Shown: positions 34,701 through 42,937, counted from the first letter of the stretch. The stretch is DNA of 64,000 bases from Gordonia rhizosphera NBRC 16068 (GCF_000298195.1 NZ_BAHC01000135.1:26195-90194); one strand, 5' to 3'. The notes: generated by a model from the letters alone, not told the origin. Program-made: numbers and translations.

Positions 34701-35277
34701 GCTGCGGCAGCTCAGCCTGCACGCCGGCCTGGTCGACGAGGAGCACCGCGCGGTCGCGTCGGCCAAGGTCGACCATCTCGCCGAGCAACTCCCGGAACTC
34801 ATCGCCGAGGGGCATGCATCGCTGGTGTTCAGCCAGTTCACCGGATTCCTCGGGTTGATCCGGGAACGCCTCGAGGACATGGGTATCGCCTACAGCTATC
34901 TCGACGGCTCGATGAATGCCAAGCAACGTGCGGCGGCGATCGAGGAGTTCACCGGTGGGTCGTCGAAGGTGTTCCTGATCAGCCTCAAGGCCGGCGGATT
35001 CGGGTTGAATCTCACCGAGGCCGATTACTGCTTCGTCTGCGACCCGTGGTGGAATCCGGCCGCCGAAGCGCAGGCGGTTGACCGTGCTCACCGCATCGGC
35101 CAGACCCGACCGGTGACCGTGTACCGGCTGGTGTCCGCGGGCACCATCGAGGAGAAGGTCGTTGCGCTGCAGGACAAGAAGCGCGCGCTGTTCGACGCCG
35201 TCATCGACGACGGCGATTTGTTCGGCACCGTGATCAGTCCCGACGACATCCGCGAACTCATCGGCGACGGTGATTAA
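31798..35277 (+). CDS. SWIM-domain SNF2/Rad54-like helicase
   Basis: This 1159-aa protein has an N-terminal SWIM zinc finger (CSCPVGEMCKHG, about residues 78-90). It is followed by a strongly acidic Asp/Tyr-rich linker at 100-135 and a long middle region. The SNF2 ATPase follows: Walker A GILADDMGLGKTVQAL near 715, DEAQFVKN near 819 and TGTPMENN. The C-terminal helicase lobe ends with WWNPAAEAQAVDRAHRIGQTRPV near 1083. It is probably a DNA translocase in repair or chromosome maintenance. No nuclease partner is adjacent. Confidence 0.92.
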   Translation: MAQYQPLDLIEDDLVGDFDRGTLSRGSAYAAEGRVIGMSWSEDELTLAGVCRGSGRHIYQTTASFAARGRTRELLGSDCSCPVGEMCKHGAALLLAAGDYFTDTYADDDSYDDDDGYYDDDYYDGDEVDYNEDYGGPTRPLSIASVTRLPTPWRTALGAFVTPEPTPTAAPAPIGIMVELPEPAYHSIPPSPVLRLVTRGKRDNWVRTGISWRGIEQLSHFGSTFDPGRFDPGHLEAVKGIVRVARDTGSSIHSDTLPLAAGPPDIWTWLAAARDAGVALLAHQSTGATSVDLFDGSRMAFHITRAEQGALVTPTIQVDHDEWQHTPVGLIGYRNPHGAYSVSGDLLLMGPFEGPPNHNAFVDLVSSGGVLVPDEDLDEFAAEMLPSLTASAPVAIADDAIPTPTIEGPAPLLTVRMTDDGSQVSWTIRYLINGRRRIFKEHEAVGASRIRDAAAEEQVWKAARPAMELIARRCSRWQEQATRYVNQYHRVGIPIDNDIDAVIADDTTDAVSRAGIELLRKTFTFSLVDTAVLLGELLPELGSDIDVEIVGDRLDFRPAQQDPQISFDEEGDTGNDWFNLHITVDVDGHRVPLGEIVRDIALGATHLLLPDGTYFSLDTPELQRLARIIDEAKALGELENGLVRRDTYNATMWEELLSLGVVGEQLADWQSRLQRLSTATIPAPSGPPAGLHADLRDYQADGLDWLRFLWKNRIGGILADDMGLGKTVQALALIAEAAAETPSGSFLVIAPTSVVGNWVSEAEKFLPGTRAVAVTATESKSGVSFAETVGDAQIVVTSYTLLRLEFEKINQFRWTGVIFDEAQFVKNHNSKTHQCARRVGAEMKLAITGTPMENNLMELWSLLSLTAPGLFPSPKTFGEFFRRPIESGQHPERLGLLRRRIKPVMLRRTKDQVVSDLPAKQEQVLALELAPKHDKIYQTRLNRERQKVLGLLGDWDENRFAIFRSLTMLRQLSLHAGLVDEEHRAVASAKVDHLAEQLPELIAEGHASLVFSQFTGFLGLIRERLEDMGIAYSYLDGSMNAKQRAAAIEEFTGGSSKVFLISLKAGGFGLNLTEADYCFVCDPWWNPAAEAQAVDRAHRIGQTRPVTVYRLVSAGTIEEKVVALQDKKRALFDAVIDDGDLFGTVISPDDIRELIGDGD

Positions 35278-35330
35278 GCGTCGAACGGTTCCACGGTCAC
35301 GAATCCCGTCGAATTCGTCTTCGGATCGAA

Positions 35331-35810
35331 TCAGTCGGCGAGTGGCCGCATGTGTTCGACAACCTGTTCCCAGGTCTCGAAGCCTTCCTGACCGAAGTGG
35401 ATGTGGGCGCCCTCGAACTCGTCGACGCCGCGTCCGGTGCGGTCGTCGATGATGAAGGCGCCCGAGTTGAGGTTCTTGTGGTGCGACAGAATCAGCCGTT
35501 TGTAGGCGGGTGAGCCCTCCTCGGAGCCGAGGTACTTCTTGACCCAGAGCAGCTTGTCCACCCATGCCGTGGGGTTGTCCCAGGGGGCGGTGGACAGGAT
35601 GTAGGTGTCGAAGAGTCCGGCGAGTTCGCGGTAGGCCTCGACCGCGCCGGGGTTCGGATCCATCAGCAGGAAGATGCCGGGCGCGTCGTCGTAGTGGCCC
35701 TCGTAGTTGGCCTGCAACTCGGGTGCTAAACGGTCGATCCCGGACTGGAAGTCGACGAGTGTGTTGTCCATGTCGACGTAGAGAACCTTCTTCTTCGGTT
35801 CGTCGGTCAC
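35331..35810 (-). CDS. 5'(3')-deoxyribonucleotidase-like HAD phosphatase
   Basis: This 159-aa HAD-fold protein has the nucleophile motif LYVDMDNTLVDF near residue 10, motif II STAPWDNP near 72, a Lys region KRLILSHHKN and motif IV IIDDRTGRG near 121. The size and motifs match the NT5C (cytosolic deoxynucleotidase) family. GTG 35810 follows AGGAGGAA. It dephosphorylates deoxynucleoside monophosphates (family knowledge). Confidence 0.85.
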   Translation of the reverse strand: MTDEPKKKVLYVDMDNTLVDFQSGIDRLAPELQANYEGHYDDAPGIFLLMDPNPGAVEAYRELAGLFDTYILSTAPWDNPTAWVDKLLWVKKYLGSEEGSPAYKRLILSHHKNLNSGAFIIDDRTGRGVDEFEGAHIHFGQEGFETWEQVVEHMRPLAD

Positions 35811-35825
35811 CGGTTCTTCCTCCTG

Positions 35826-35839
35826 GTTTCACGTGGAAC
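35826..35839. promoter_or_regulatory. parS-like site
   Basis: GTTTCACGTGGAAC differs at one position from GTTTCACGTGAAAC, the ParB-binding site of actinobacteria. It lies just upstream of the nucleotidase start. A second TCACGTGG occurs near 35870. Function is uncertain. Confidence 0.35.
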
Positions 35840-36067
35840 GGCCGTGCCAGAAGTCTCTCACGTGGCCGTTCTGTGGCGACGGCCTCCATGCCCTGCGGTA
35901 CGGAGTGTCGCGGCAAATGCATCTGACCAGATGACGCGTTGGTATCGGCGGGTGACAGCATCCTCGCAGCGACGGTCGATCGTCCGCCAAGGATGGGGAG
36001 TCATTGTTGTTCGTGTCAGAGAGATTCCGGCTCCTCCGGAATGACCTCGAGTGAAGGAGATTGCACC

Positions 36068-36169
36068 ATGGCGACCAAGAAGCAGACCGCACAGACCCCC
36101 GCCCACAAGCGTCGTCGCGTCCACCGCTGGGACCCGCGGACCCGTCGCTGGATCTGGGAATGGAAGTGA
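36068..36169 (+). CDS. 33-aa basic, Trp-rich small protein
   Basis: ATG 36068 follows AAGGAG with good spacing. The product begins MATKKQTAQTPAHKRRR and ends in a Trp/Arg-rich tail with DPRTRRWIWEW. It is about one-third Lys/Arg and could bind RNA, DNA or the ribosome. It has its own strong terminator-like hairpin downstream. No family is recognised. Confidence 0.65.
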   Translation: MATKKQTAQTPAHKRRRVHRWDPRTRRWIWEWK

Positions 36170-36203
36170 GCTGACGCCCGCTCTCACCAGGTACCGGATA
36201 CCC

Positions 36204-36245
36204 CGCCGCAGACCGCCGAGATCACCTTCTCGGCGGTCTGCGGCG
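36204..36245. terminator. Perfect hairpin terminator-like structure
   Basis: Two 18-base arms (CGCCGCAGACCGCCGAGA and its complement) pair perfectly around a 6-base loop. It lies between the 33-aa gene and the SnoaL-like gene. There is no U-tract, as is usual in actinobacteria. Confidence 0.7.
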
Positions 36246-36260
36246 TCCTATGGTGGAGTG

Positions 36261-36764
36261 ATGAGGTCATCCGACGATGCTGGCCGCCGTCTCGACGCGC
36301 TCGATCAGATCGAGGCGATCAAACGGCTCAAGCATCGCTACTGGCGGGCCTGCGACGCCAAGGATCCGGTGACCTTCCGCGCATCCTTCATCAAGTCAGG
36401 CGCCCGTATAGACTACGGCCTGCTCGGCACCTTCGACGACGCCGACGCGTTGACCGAGGTCTTCTGTCAGGTCGCACTGCTCACCGTCGACGGCAGCTAC
36501 GTCATCTTCGATATGCACCACGGACTGCACCCCGACATCACCCTCACCTCCGGCACCACCGCAACCGGCCGCTGGACCCTACAGTTCCGGCAGATCAACC
36601 TGCTCGACTGGACCGAGACGCTCATGACCGGCGACTACGACGACGCCTACGTCGTCGAGGAGGGGGAGTGGAAGATGTCGGCCTGCATCTTCACCGAGCG
36701 CTGGTCGTTGCGCCGTCCGCTCGGTGACGGTGCCGAACTGCATCCCGGCACCTTCGTCACGTAG
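36261..36764 (+). CDS. SnoaL/NTF2-like protein
   Basis: This 167-aa protein has the start typical of SnoaL-like domains (IEAIKRLKHRYWRACDAKD). HHGLHPDITLTSGTTATGRWTL and a Trp-rich second half follow, consistent with a cone-shaped alpha+beta fold. Members act as dehydratases, isomerases or binding proteins. The substrate is unknown. It is convergent with the DUF1295 gene. Confidence 0.75.
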   Translation: MRSSDDAGRRLDALDQIEAIKRLKHRYWRACDAKDPVTFRASFIKSGARIDYGLLGTFDDADALTEVFCQVALLTVDGSYVIFDMHHGLHPDITLTSGTTATGRWTLQFRQINLLDWTETLMTGDYDDAYVVEEGEWKMSACIFTERWSLRRPLGDGAELHPGTFVT

Positions 36765-36776
36765 TGGTCAGCCGAA

Positions 36777-37598
36777 TCACCCCCGCGGCGGCCACGGGAC
36801 GAGCATCGAGGTCCTGTGCTGATAGTCGGCATACGCCGCGTACTTCGACGCCGAGATGGACTCGGTGAACTTCGTCGACCCGACGAACAGCAGGCTCAGC
36901 AGCAGCGCACCGGCGATGGTCGGGTTGATCGCGCCACCCCAGAACCCGAGGCCTGATGACACCGCGGCCACCGCGCCCAGGCAGTAGACCATCCACCACT
37001 GAGCCTGCTCGCAGAAGAAGTTCGGATGGCGGCTGTAGCGAAACAGGCCGGTCGTCAGGAAACCTGGCTCGAGCATGCCGCCTGCCCGTTGTTTGGCCGC
37101 ATGAAAATTCCACTGCTGCTGGTCGGCGATGGCCTCACCGACCAGAAACATCGCAAACAGCAGTGCGAACACGACGTCCCAGATCGTCAGTGTCGTCGGA
37201 TGCGCCCACGCCGTGTAGGCGGGCATCGCGATGAGGACCAGCAGCGCGTTCTGGTAGAGCACGATGAAGAACAGATTGAACAGCCGGAACTGGCTGGGTG
37301 ACATACGTTCTCGCAGCACGGCCCAGCGGTAGTCCTCGACGCCGGCGTAGCCGCCCTTGCGGGCGAAGTTGAAGGTCAGCCGAATGCCCCACACCGTCAC
37401 CAGGATCGACATCAACACCAGCCGTCCCGCGTCGCGGCCGTCGCTGACCGCGGCGATCGCGAAGACCCACACATAGACGACCGGCACGATCGACCACAGC
37501 CGGTCCACCCACGGCGTGTCTCCGGTGATCTCCGAGGCCACCCAGCAGAAGACACACGCCACCGCGGCGATGGCAAGGACGATCCATACCGGTTCCAT
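36777..37598 (-). CDS. DUF1295 (steroid 5-alpha-reductase-like) membrane protein
   Basis: This 273-aa multi-pass membrane protein has about seven hydrophobic segments. The C-terminal signature GLFRYSRHPNFFCEQAQWW near residue 190 matches the NADPH-binding region of the DUF1295/methyltransferase-like family. ATG 37598 was chosen; the ORF stays open far upstream only because the repeat block behind it has a unit length divisible by three. The catalytic role is unknown. Confidence 0.82.
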   Translation of the reverse strand: MEPVWIVLAIAAVACVFCWVASEITGDTPWVDRLWSIVPVVYVWVFAIAAVSDGRDAGRLVLMSILVTVWGIRLTFNFARKGGYAGVEDYRWAVLRERMSPSQFRLFNLFFIVLYQNALLVLIAMPAYTAWAHPTTLTIWDVVFALLFAMFLVGEAIADQQQWNFHAAKQRAGGMLEPGFLTTGLFRYSRHPNFFCEQAQWWMVYCLGAVAAVSSGLGFWGGAINPTIAGALLLSLLFVGSTKFTESISASKYAAYADYQHRTSMLVPWPPRG

Positions 37599-37620
37599 AC
37601 TCCGAGAGTAGGGACTATGC

Positions 37621-37830
37621 GAGTCGATCGTGCGCACTCCAGCGTTGATCGTGCATACCCCAGCGTCGAGCGTGCGCGCCGCAGTGTCGAGCGTGCGCAC
37701 CGCAACGTCGAGCGTGCGCAGCACTGCGTTGATCGTGCGCGCCGCAGCGTTGATCGTGCGCTCCGCAGTGTCGAGCGTGCGCACCGCAGCGTCGATCGTG
37801 CGCGCCGCAGTGTCGAGCGTGCGCGCCGGG
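37621..37830. repeat. Ten tandem 21-bp repeats
   Basis: Ten consecutive 21-bp units share the core TCGATCGTGCGC or TCGAGCGTGCGC followed by xCCGCA-G. Each differs from its neighbour at one to five places. Two further units stand at 37978-38019. Units are in register without gaps. The block lies between divergent genes and is probably non-coding. Confidence 0.85.
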
Positions 37831-37920
37831 TGCGGATGGTCGCCGCGCTTGGCGGATTCACAGCGGTTGGTCGTGACCGTGGCGTGCCGGTAGCGGGGCA
37901 CAGCCGTGGTGGACGCCGTG

Positions 37921-38427
37921 CGTTCTGCGGAACGCTGTGCGGTGGCAAACGTTCCGCGGAGCGCCGTGCGTGCGTCCACGCTGATCGTGCGTACCCCAGC
38001 GTCGATCGTGCACACCCTGTTGCGGATAATGATTGTCGGGCGTTCCACGGAACACGTTGCGGTACGGCGCCTGTCGTTCAGGGCGTGGGCATCGGCGTTC
38101 CGCGGAACGCAACTCAAGACCCGCGAACTGACTGCCGAGACAGAGGAGACCGAGCCGGTCGCCGAATAGAACGTTCCGCGGAATGCAGTGCGCCCAGAAC
38201 GTTCCGCGGAACGCACCCGCCCGTTCCGCCGAACGCCAGTGCAGTCAGACGTTCCGCGGAACGCGGCGCGCCCCGACTTCAGCCGAACGCAGTCCGCCCA
38301 GACGTTCCGCCGAACGCAGTCCACCCCGACGTTCCGCCGAACGCAGTCCACCCCGACGTTCCGCCGAACGCAGTCCACCCCGACGTTCCGCCGAACGCCG
38401 GCGCACCGAGACGTTCCGCGGAACGCC
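37921..38427. repeat. Array of CGTTCCGCGGAACG palindromes, 27-bp period in the core
   Basis: About a dozen copies of a 14-bp palindrome (CGTTCCGCGGAACG, or the CGTTCCGCCGAACG variant) fill this block. Three identical 27-bp units stand at 38301, 38328 and 38355, with degenerate units on both sides. Intervening DNA is itself repeated, so this is not a CRISPR array. It may be a binding array for a dimeric protein or a slipping minisatellite. Confidence 0.85.
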
Positions 38428-38539
38428 GACCCGCACCAAGCGCCCCACACGATCAGCAGCCCTCTATCGGCCGCGGTCGAGAGCGTCACCAGAACCCGAG
38501 TGCGCCGGAGACGGTGTCGTGAGCGGTAGCGTCGCATCT

Positions 38540-38935
38540 ATGTTGGATCATGTCGCCCTCCAATGCGCCGACGTCGCCGCCGCGGCCGAGTTCTACACCA
38601 CAGTCTTCGCGCCGCTCGGCGTCCACGAGGCGATGCGCTACGACAACGACGGTCTGGTCGTCGGCCTCGCCGGACCGGACGGCTTCCCGAAGCTGTGGCT
38701 CGGTCCACTCGTCGACCACGGAGACCGCCCCATCCATCTCGCCCTGACCGCACCGAGCCGCACAGCGGTCGACGACGTGTTCGCGGCCGCGCAGTCGTGG
38801 GGAACCGAGATCCTGCACGAACCCCGGCTATGGCCCGAGTATCACCCCGGCTACTACGGCGTCTTCTTCCGCGATCCCGACGGCAACAACGTCGAGGCCG
38901 TCCATCACGGATTCGATGTAGGAGCGGTCCCGTGA
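38540..38935 (+). CDS. VOC/glyoxalase family protein
   Basis: This 131-aa single VOC domain has a His near the start (MLDHVALQCADV), IHLALTAP in the middle and FRDPDGNNVEAVHHG at the end with the metal Glu. TAGCGT at 38527-38532 is seven bases before the ATG, so the mRNA may be leaderless. The next gene overlaps by GTGA. The substrate is unknown. Confidence 0.85.
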   Translation: MLDHVALQCADVAAAAEFYTTVFAPLGVHEAMRYDNDGLVVGLAGPDGFPKLWLGPLVDHGDRPIHLALTAPSRTAVDDVFAAAQSWGTEILHEPRLWPEYHPGYYGVFFRDPDGNNVEAVHHGFDVGAVP

Positions 38936-39573
38936 CGCCTCCGGGCCCGCCTCGCTCGGGCGGCCCGCCCCACTCGGGCGGGCCGCGACGGTCGTGGCGT
39001 CCGTGGTCGGTGGCGCTGGCCGCCACGATTGCGGTGGGGCTGCTCGCGAGTGTCGTGGTGTTGGCTCGTGCGCAATCGAGTTCGGACGAATCGTCGGCTG
39101 GGCCGGAGGGCACGATGACGGTGCCGGCGAGCGAAAGTCAGATGGCCCAGGAGGGTTTGTGGGATCCGCACGATGTGCCGGACTCGGCGATCCACGCATT
39201 GGGTGGAGATCCGACGAGACCGCGATGCAATTTCGTGGAGAACGTGAGGGAATGCGCGTGGGACGCGCACGACGCGCAGGGTGGCCGGTACAGCCTCTAC
39301 GTTTGGCTGTCGACGTCGTCGTTGGTCGAATTGAACAACCGCACCGATTTTGCGGCGAAGTCACCGACAACTGTCGGGGCGCGGCCGGCTCTGAGGTATC
39401 ACCTGGCGGGTGACAGCTTCGACAATCGGTGCATGATCTCGTGGGGCACATCGTTCGGCACGACGTCCGCGGGTATCGAGCAGTTGGACACCGACCGTGA
39501 CGACCAGCCAGTCGACACGTGCGCCCTGGCAGTGGCGTGGGCAGAGGAACTCGTCACCTCGACGCCGGGGTAG
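38932..39573 (+). CDS. Secreted or membrane-anchored DUF3558-like protein
   Basis: This 213-aa protein has a Pro/Gly/Ser-rich cytoplasmic start and a hydrophobic anchor (VALAATIAVGLLASVVVLARA, about residues 25-45). A soluble extracytoplasmic domain with paired Cys (RPRCNFVENVRECAW; DNRCMISW; DTCALAVAW) follows. The pattern resembles mycobacterial DUF3558 exported proteins, but no lipobox is seen. The GTG start overlaps the VOC stop. Confidence 0.65.
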   Translation: MTPPGPPRSGGPPHSGGPRRSWRPWSVALAATIAVGLLASVVVLARAQSSSDESSAGPEGTMTVPASESQMAQEGLWDPHDVPDSAIHALGGDPTRPRCNFVENVRECAWDAHDAQGGRYSLYVWLSTSSLVELNNRTDFAAKSPTTVGARPALRYHLAGDSFDNRCMISWGTSFGTTSAGIEQLDTDRDDQPVDTCALAVAWAEELVTSTPG

Positions 39574-39592
39574 ACGACCTCGGCAGGGCCGA

Positions 39593-41356
39593 TCATCGAT
39601 CCTCGCCGTCCAGCGGTGGCGTCGGCGAGATGTCGCTGCGCCACTGGCCGGTGATCTCGTCGATCTTGGCACCGGTCGTGGGTGCGAAGCGGGAATCGTC
39701 GAATCGCGGTTGGCCATCGCGCATCAGGTTGTACTTGGCGAGCTGATCGCGCACCGGATCCTTGAGTTCGGCCAGGATGAGTGTGATGTCGTGCGCGAGT
39801 AGGTAATCGTCGAGTTCGACGAGTTCGTCGACGGCGGTGGCGTCGATACCGACGATGGGTTCGGCCGCCAGGATGACTGTGTGGAGGGTGCGCCCGGCTT
39901 TGCGTGCCTCGCGGACCTTGCCCTTGACATAGTTGTCGAAGATCGTGCCGTTGGCGAAGAACAGTGGCGCGTCGAACCTGACGATCAGCACGCCCTCGAT
40001 GTGTTCGGCCTCGGGGTAGCGGGTGATGTCGTGGTAGCCGCGGACTCCCGGTACGCGGCCCAGTTCGGTCCGGTAGGGCCGCCACGCCAGGTTGATGAAC
40101 GCCACGAATGACAGCCCGATGGCGACGACGATGCCCTGCAGCACACCCAGGAAGACGACGCCGAGAAAGGACGCGATCGCGAGTGAACCCTCCACCCAGT
40201 TCACCCGGAAGAGCGCGCCGACCCCGCTGAAGGTCACCAGCGAGGTGGCCGCCGCGATCACCACCGCAGCCAGGGCCGCCGAGGGCAGATAGGCGGTGAC
40301 GCCCGGCGCGAGGAACAGGAACACCACGATCAGCAACGCCCCTACGACGGAGGTCAGTTGAGTTCGCGCACCCGACGATTCGGCGACCGGGGTGCGTGAC
40401 GACGATGCCGACACGGCGAAACCGCTGGTGAATCCATTGGCGATGTTCACGAGGCCGATGGCCGCCATCTCCTGGCTGCCGTTGACCGTGTAGCCGCCGC
40501 GGGCGGCGAAGGTCCGCGACAGCACGCTCGTGTCGGCGAACGCGATGAGCGCGATGCCGACCGCCGGCCCGATCAGCTGCACGACGTCGCCCCAGTCGAC
40601 ACCGGTCAGATCCATCGTCGGGAGTCCCTGCGGCATGGCCCCGACCACGGGTACCTCGTCGGTCAGCCCGAACGCCGACACCACGATGATCGGAATGACC
40701 ACGGCGAACAGTACGCCTGGAATCGATCTACGCCACCACCGGATAACCAGGATCACGGCGAGGCAGGACGCGCCGATCGTCGTCGGCAGCCATTGCACCT
40801 CGCCGCCCGCGATTCCCTGCGCGATGTCGACGATCTCGTCGATGGGTGTCTCGCCCTCGATGCTGAAGCCGAAGATCTTCGGCAGCTGGCTGAGCACGAC
40901 GACGAGCGCGATGCCGTTGAGGTAGCCGATGCGGATCGGTTTGGAGAGCAGGTCGGTGACGAATCCCAGCCGGAGCAGACCCGCGACCAGCAGCACGATG
41001 CCGACCTCGATGGACAGCACGGCCGCCAACGCCACGCGTTCGCTGTCGAGCGCGGCCAGCGGAATGATGGCGGCGGCGATGATGGGCGCGAGGGAGGAGT
41101 CGGGGCCGAGGACCAGGATGCGGGACGGCCCGACGACCGCGTAGACGAGCAGCGGCACGATCGTCGCGTACAGACCGGTGACCGGCGGCAGGCCGGAGAC
41201 CTCGGCATATCCCATGCCGGCGGGGATCAGCAGCGCGGTCAGCACGATGCCGGCGACCAGGTCACCGCGCAGCCAGGAGCGCTCATAGCTACGCAGCACC
41301 GTCAGACCGGGTAGGAAGCGACCCATGCGGGACAGCTCTTTCGTGTCGTCGGGCAT
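39593..41356 (-). CDS. SulP/SLC26 anion transporter with STAS domain
   Basis: This 587-aa transporter has 10-12 transmembrane segments in the first ~420 residues, with the family signature near GLPPVTGLYATIVPLLVYAVVG. The C-terminal STAS domain (about 440-550) includes ILAAEPIVGIDATAVDELVEL. Substrates in the family are sulfate, bicarbonate or dicarboxylates. It stands alone. Confidence 0.93.
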   Translation of the reverse strand: MPDDTKELSRMGRFLPGLTVLRSYERSWLRGDLVAGIVLTALLIPAGMGYAEVSGLPPVTGLYATIVPLLVYAVVGPSRILVLGPDSSLAPIIAAAIIPLAALDSERVALAAVLSIEVGIVLLVAGLLRLGFVTDLLSKPIRIGYLNGIALVVVLSQLPKIFGFSIEGETPIDEIVDIAQGIAGGEVQWLPTTIGASCLAVILVIRWWRRSIPGVLFAVVIPIIVVSAFGLTDEVPVVGAMPQGLPTMDLTGVDWGDVVQLIGPAVGIALIAFADTSVLSRTFAARGGYTVNGSQEMAAIGLVNIANGFTSGFAVSASSSRTPVAESSGARTQLTSVVGALLIVVFLFLAPGVTAYLPSAALAAVVIAAATSLVTFSGVGALFRVNWVEGSLAIASFLGVVFLGVLQGIVVAIGLSFVAFINLAWRPYRTELGRVPGVRGYHDITRYPEAEHIEGVLIVRFDAPLFFANGTIFDNYVKGKVREARKAGRTLHTVILAAEPIVGIDATAVDELVELDDYLLAHDITLILAELKDPVRDQLAKYNLMRDGQPRFDDSRFAPTTGAKIDEITGQWRSDISPTPPLDGEDR

Positions 41357-41424
41357 GGGGTGATTATTGCGCGATGGTCACGGGGCCCGCGGTCTGTTCG
41401 AGCGTCGCTTCCCGTCGACCGTGC

Positions 41425-42012
41425 TCAGAATTCCGTCGAGTGGGCAGAGAATCTCCTCGACCGTGCGCCGGGGCCGAGTCGCCGTGCTGTCGCATGGGCG
41501 AGGTCGACGGTGATGTGCGAGTTGTAGCCGGGCATCGCGACCCGCTGTCCGTCACCCGACAATCCGCGGCCAGGTCGAAGTAGCGTTGCCAGTGCGGCGG
41601 TAGGGCCCCACCGGTGAACTCGGCATGGATCGCGCGGAGGAACCGAGCAAGCCCAGACTGATCACCGATGCCCACGCCGGATGTTCGAATACCGCGGGAT
41701 GGTTCTGCATCGGCATCACCGCATCCCGTTCGTTACGGCGAGGCCGAGCGGGAACAGTCCACGCCGATCCTTTTGTGCCACCAGAGTATTGGTCACCGCC
41801 CAGAGCCGTGCGACGTGCTGGCGCAGCCGTTGGAGCGCAGGCTGCGGAGGTTCACCGGCGATGTCGGAGGCCGAGTCGATCGAAGCGACGTCGGCCCCCG
41901 ACAGGGGAGTGCCGCACGCGACGTTCGGGGCCGCCGACGCGGTGACCGCGGGTGCCACAGCGAACACGACCGCCCCCACGACGACGGTCAGGAGAATGTG
42001 AGGTGATGCCAT
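41425..42012 (-). pseudogene. Frameshifted gene for a secreted protein (DUF5995-like)
   Basis: Three frames joined in order give one coherent protein. A signal peptide starts at ATG 42012 (MASPHILLTVVVGAVVFAVA), then RLWAVTNTLVAQKDRRGLFP runs to about 41728. RDAVMPMQNHPAVFEHPAW follows in a second frame to about 41650. ARFLRAIHAEFTGGALPPHW is in a third to about 41545, then RVAMPGYNSHITVDLAHATA after another shift to TGA 41425. Each break looks like a small deletion. The parent appears to be a secreted DUF5995-type protein (family name tentative). Confidence 0.7.
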
Positions 42013-42059
42013 TGGCCGAGAGAGTAAGGTCCCGGGGTCGTCGGACCGGGTCATGTCCG

Positions 42060-42935
42060 CTATATCGGTCTCGCGCCGCCCGTCGTGGCGAACGCCCGCA
42101 ACCAGTCCAGCCACTCCGACAGGCCCTCGCCGGACTTGGCGCTCAGTGCGATCACCCGCGCGGCCGGATTCACCTGGGCGATCGCGGCGCGGTAGGCGTC
42201 GAGATCCACGTCCAGATACGGCACTAGGTCGATCTTGTTGAGCAGCACCAGATCGACCGACCGGAACATCACGGGATACTTCAGCGGTTTGTCCTCGCCC
42301 TCGGTGACCGAGTACACCATCGCCTTCGCGTGCTCGCCGACGTCGAATTCGGCCGGACAGACCAGGTTTCCGACGTTCTCGATCAGCACCAGGTCCAGGT
42401 CGGCGAGGTCGAGGCCCTGCAGCGCCCGGTTGACCATCGGCGCGTCGAGGTGACACTCACCGCCGAACCCGTTGTTGGTGTTCAACAACGAGATCTGCGC
42501 CCCCTTGCCCTGCAGGCGGGCGGCATCGAGGTCGGTGGCGATGTCGCCCTCGATGATGCCGATCGGGATGTCGCCGCCCAGCGCGTCGAGGGTCGCGGCG
42601 ACGATGCTGGTCTTCCCCGACCCGGGTGAACTCATCAGGTTCAGCACCCGCGCGCCGTTGGCCTTGAAGATCTCGCGGTTGATGTCGGCGCGGCGATCGT
42701 TCTCGGTGAAGATGGCCTCGAGCACGTCGACACGTTCGGAACCCGTGTCGTACGAGCTCAGATCCCCGAACTCACTGGAGGCCACATCGTCGACCGCACG
42801 CGCCGTCGCGGTCAGCCCGGACAGGTCGTAGGTGTCTTCGTGGCTGTGCGCATCAGAACCCGCCGCATGCGAATGCGTGGTCCCGTCGGCGTGGGTGTGC
42901 GTGTGGTCGTCGTCGTGGCGATGGAAACGGCCCAT
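42060..42935 (-). CDS. hypB: Hydrogenase nickel-incorporation GTPase HypB
   Basis: This 291-aa protein has a His-rich N-terminus (HRHDDDHTHTHADG...) that stores or chelates nickel. The G domain follows: LMSSPGSGKTSIV near residue 100, EGDIATD, NVGNLVCPAEFD and LLNKIDL. It delivers Ni to the large subunit with HypA. It starts after hypA with TGACCATG junction spacing and forms the AraC-hypA-hypB arm of the hydrogenase island. Confidence 0.96.
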   Translation of the reverse strand: MGRFHRHDDDHTHTHADGTTHSHAAGSDAHSHEDTYDLSGLTATARAVDDVASSEFGDLSSYDTGSERVDVLEAIFTENDRRADINREIFKANGARVLNLMSSPGSGKTSIVAATLDALGGDIPIGIIEGDIATDLDAARLQGKGAQISLLNTNNGFGGECHLDAPMVNRALQGLDLADLDLVLIENVGNLVCPAEFDVGEHAKAMVYSVTEGEDKPLKYPVMFRSVDLVLLNKIDLVPYLDVDLDAYRAAIAQVNPAARVIALSAKSGEGLSEWLDWLRAFATTGGARPI

Positions 42936-42937
42936 GG

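Noticed and set aside
37921..38427. Possible CRISPR array
   Set aside because: The repeat is a 14-bp palindrome, spacing is irregular outside the core, and the intervening sequences are themselves repeated instead of unique. No cas gene is nearby.
36777..38537. 586-aa ORF extending the DUF1295 protein through the repeats
   Set aside because: The frame is open only because both repeat units are multiples of three bases. The added residues are low-complexity Arg/Ser/Thr repeats on both strands, and a normal start for the family exists at 37598.
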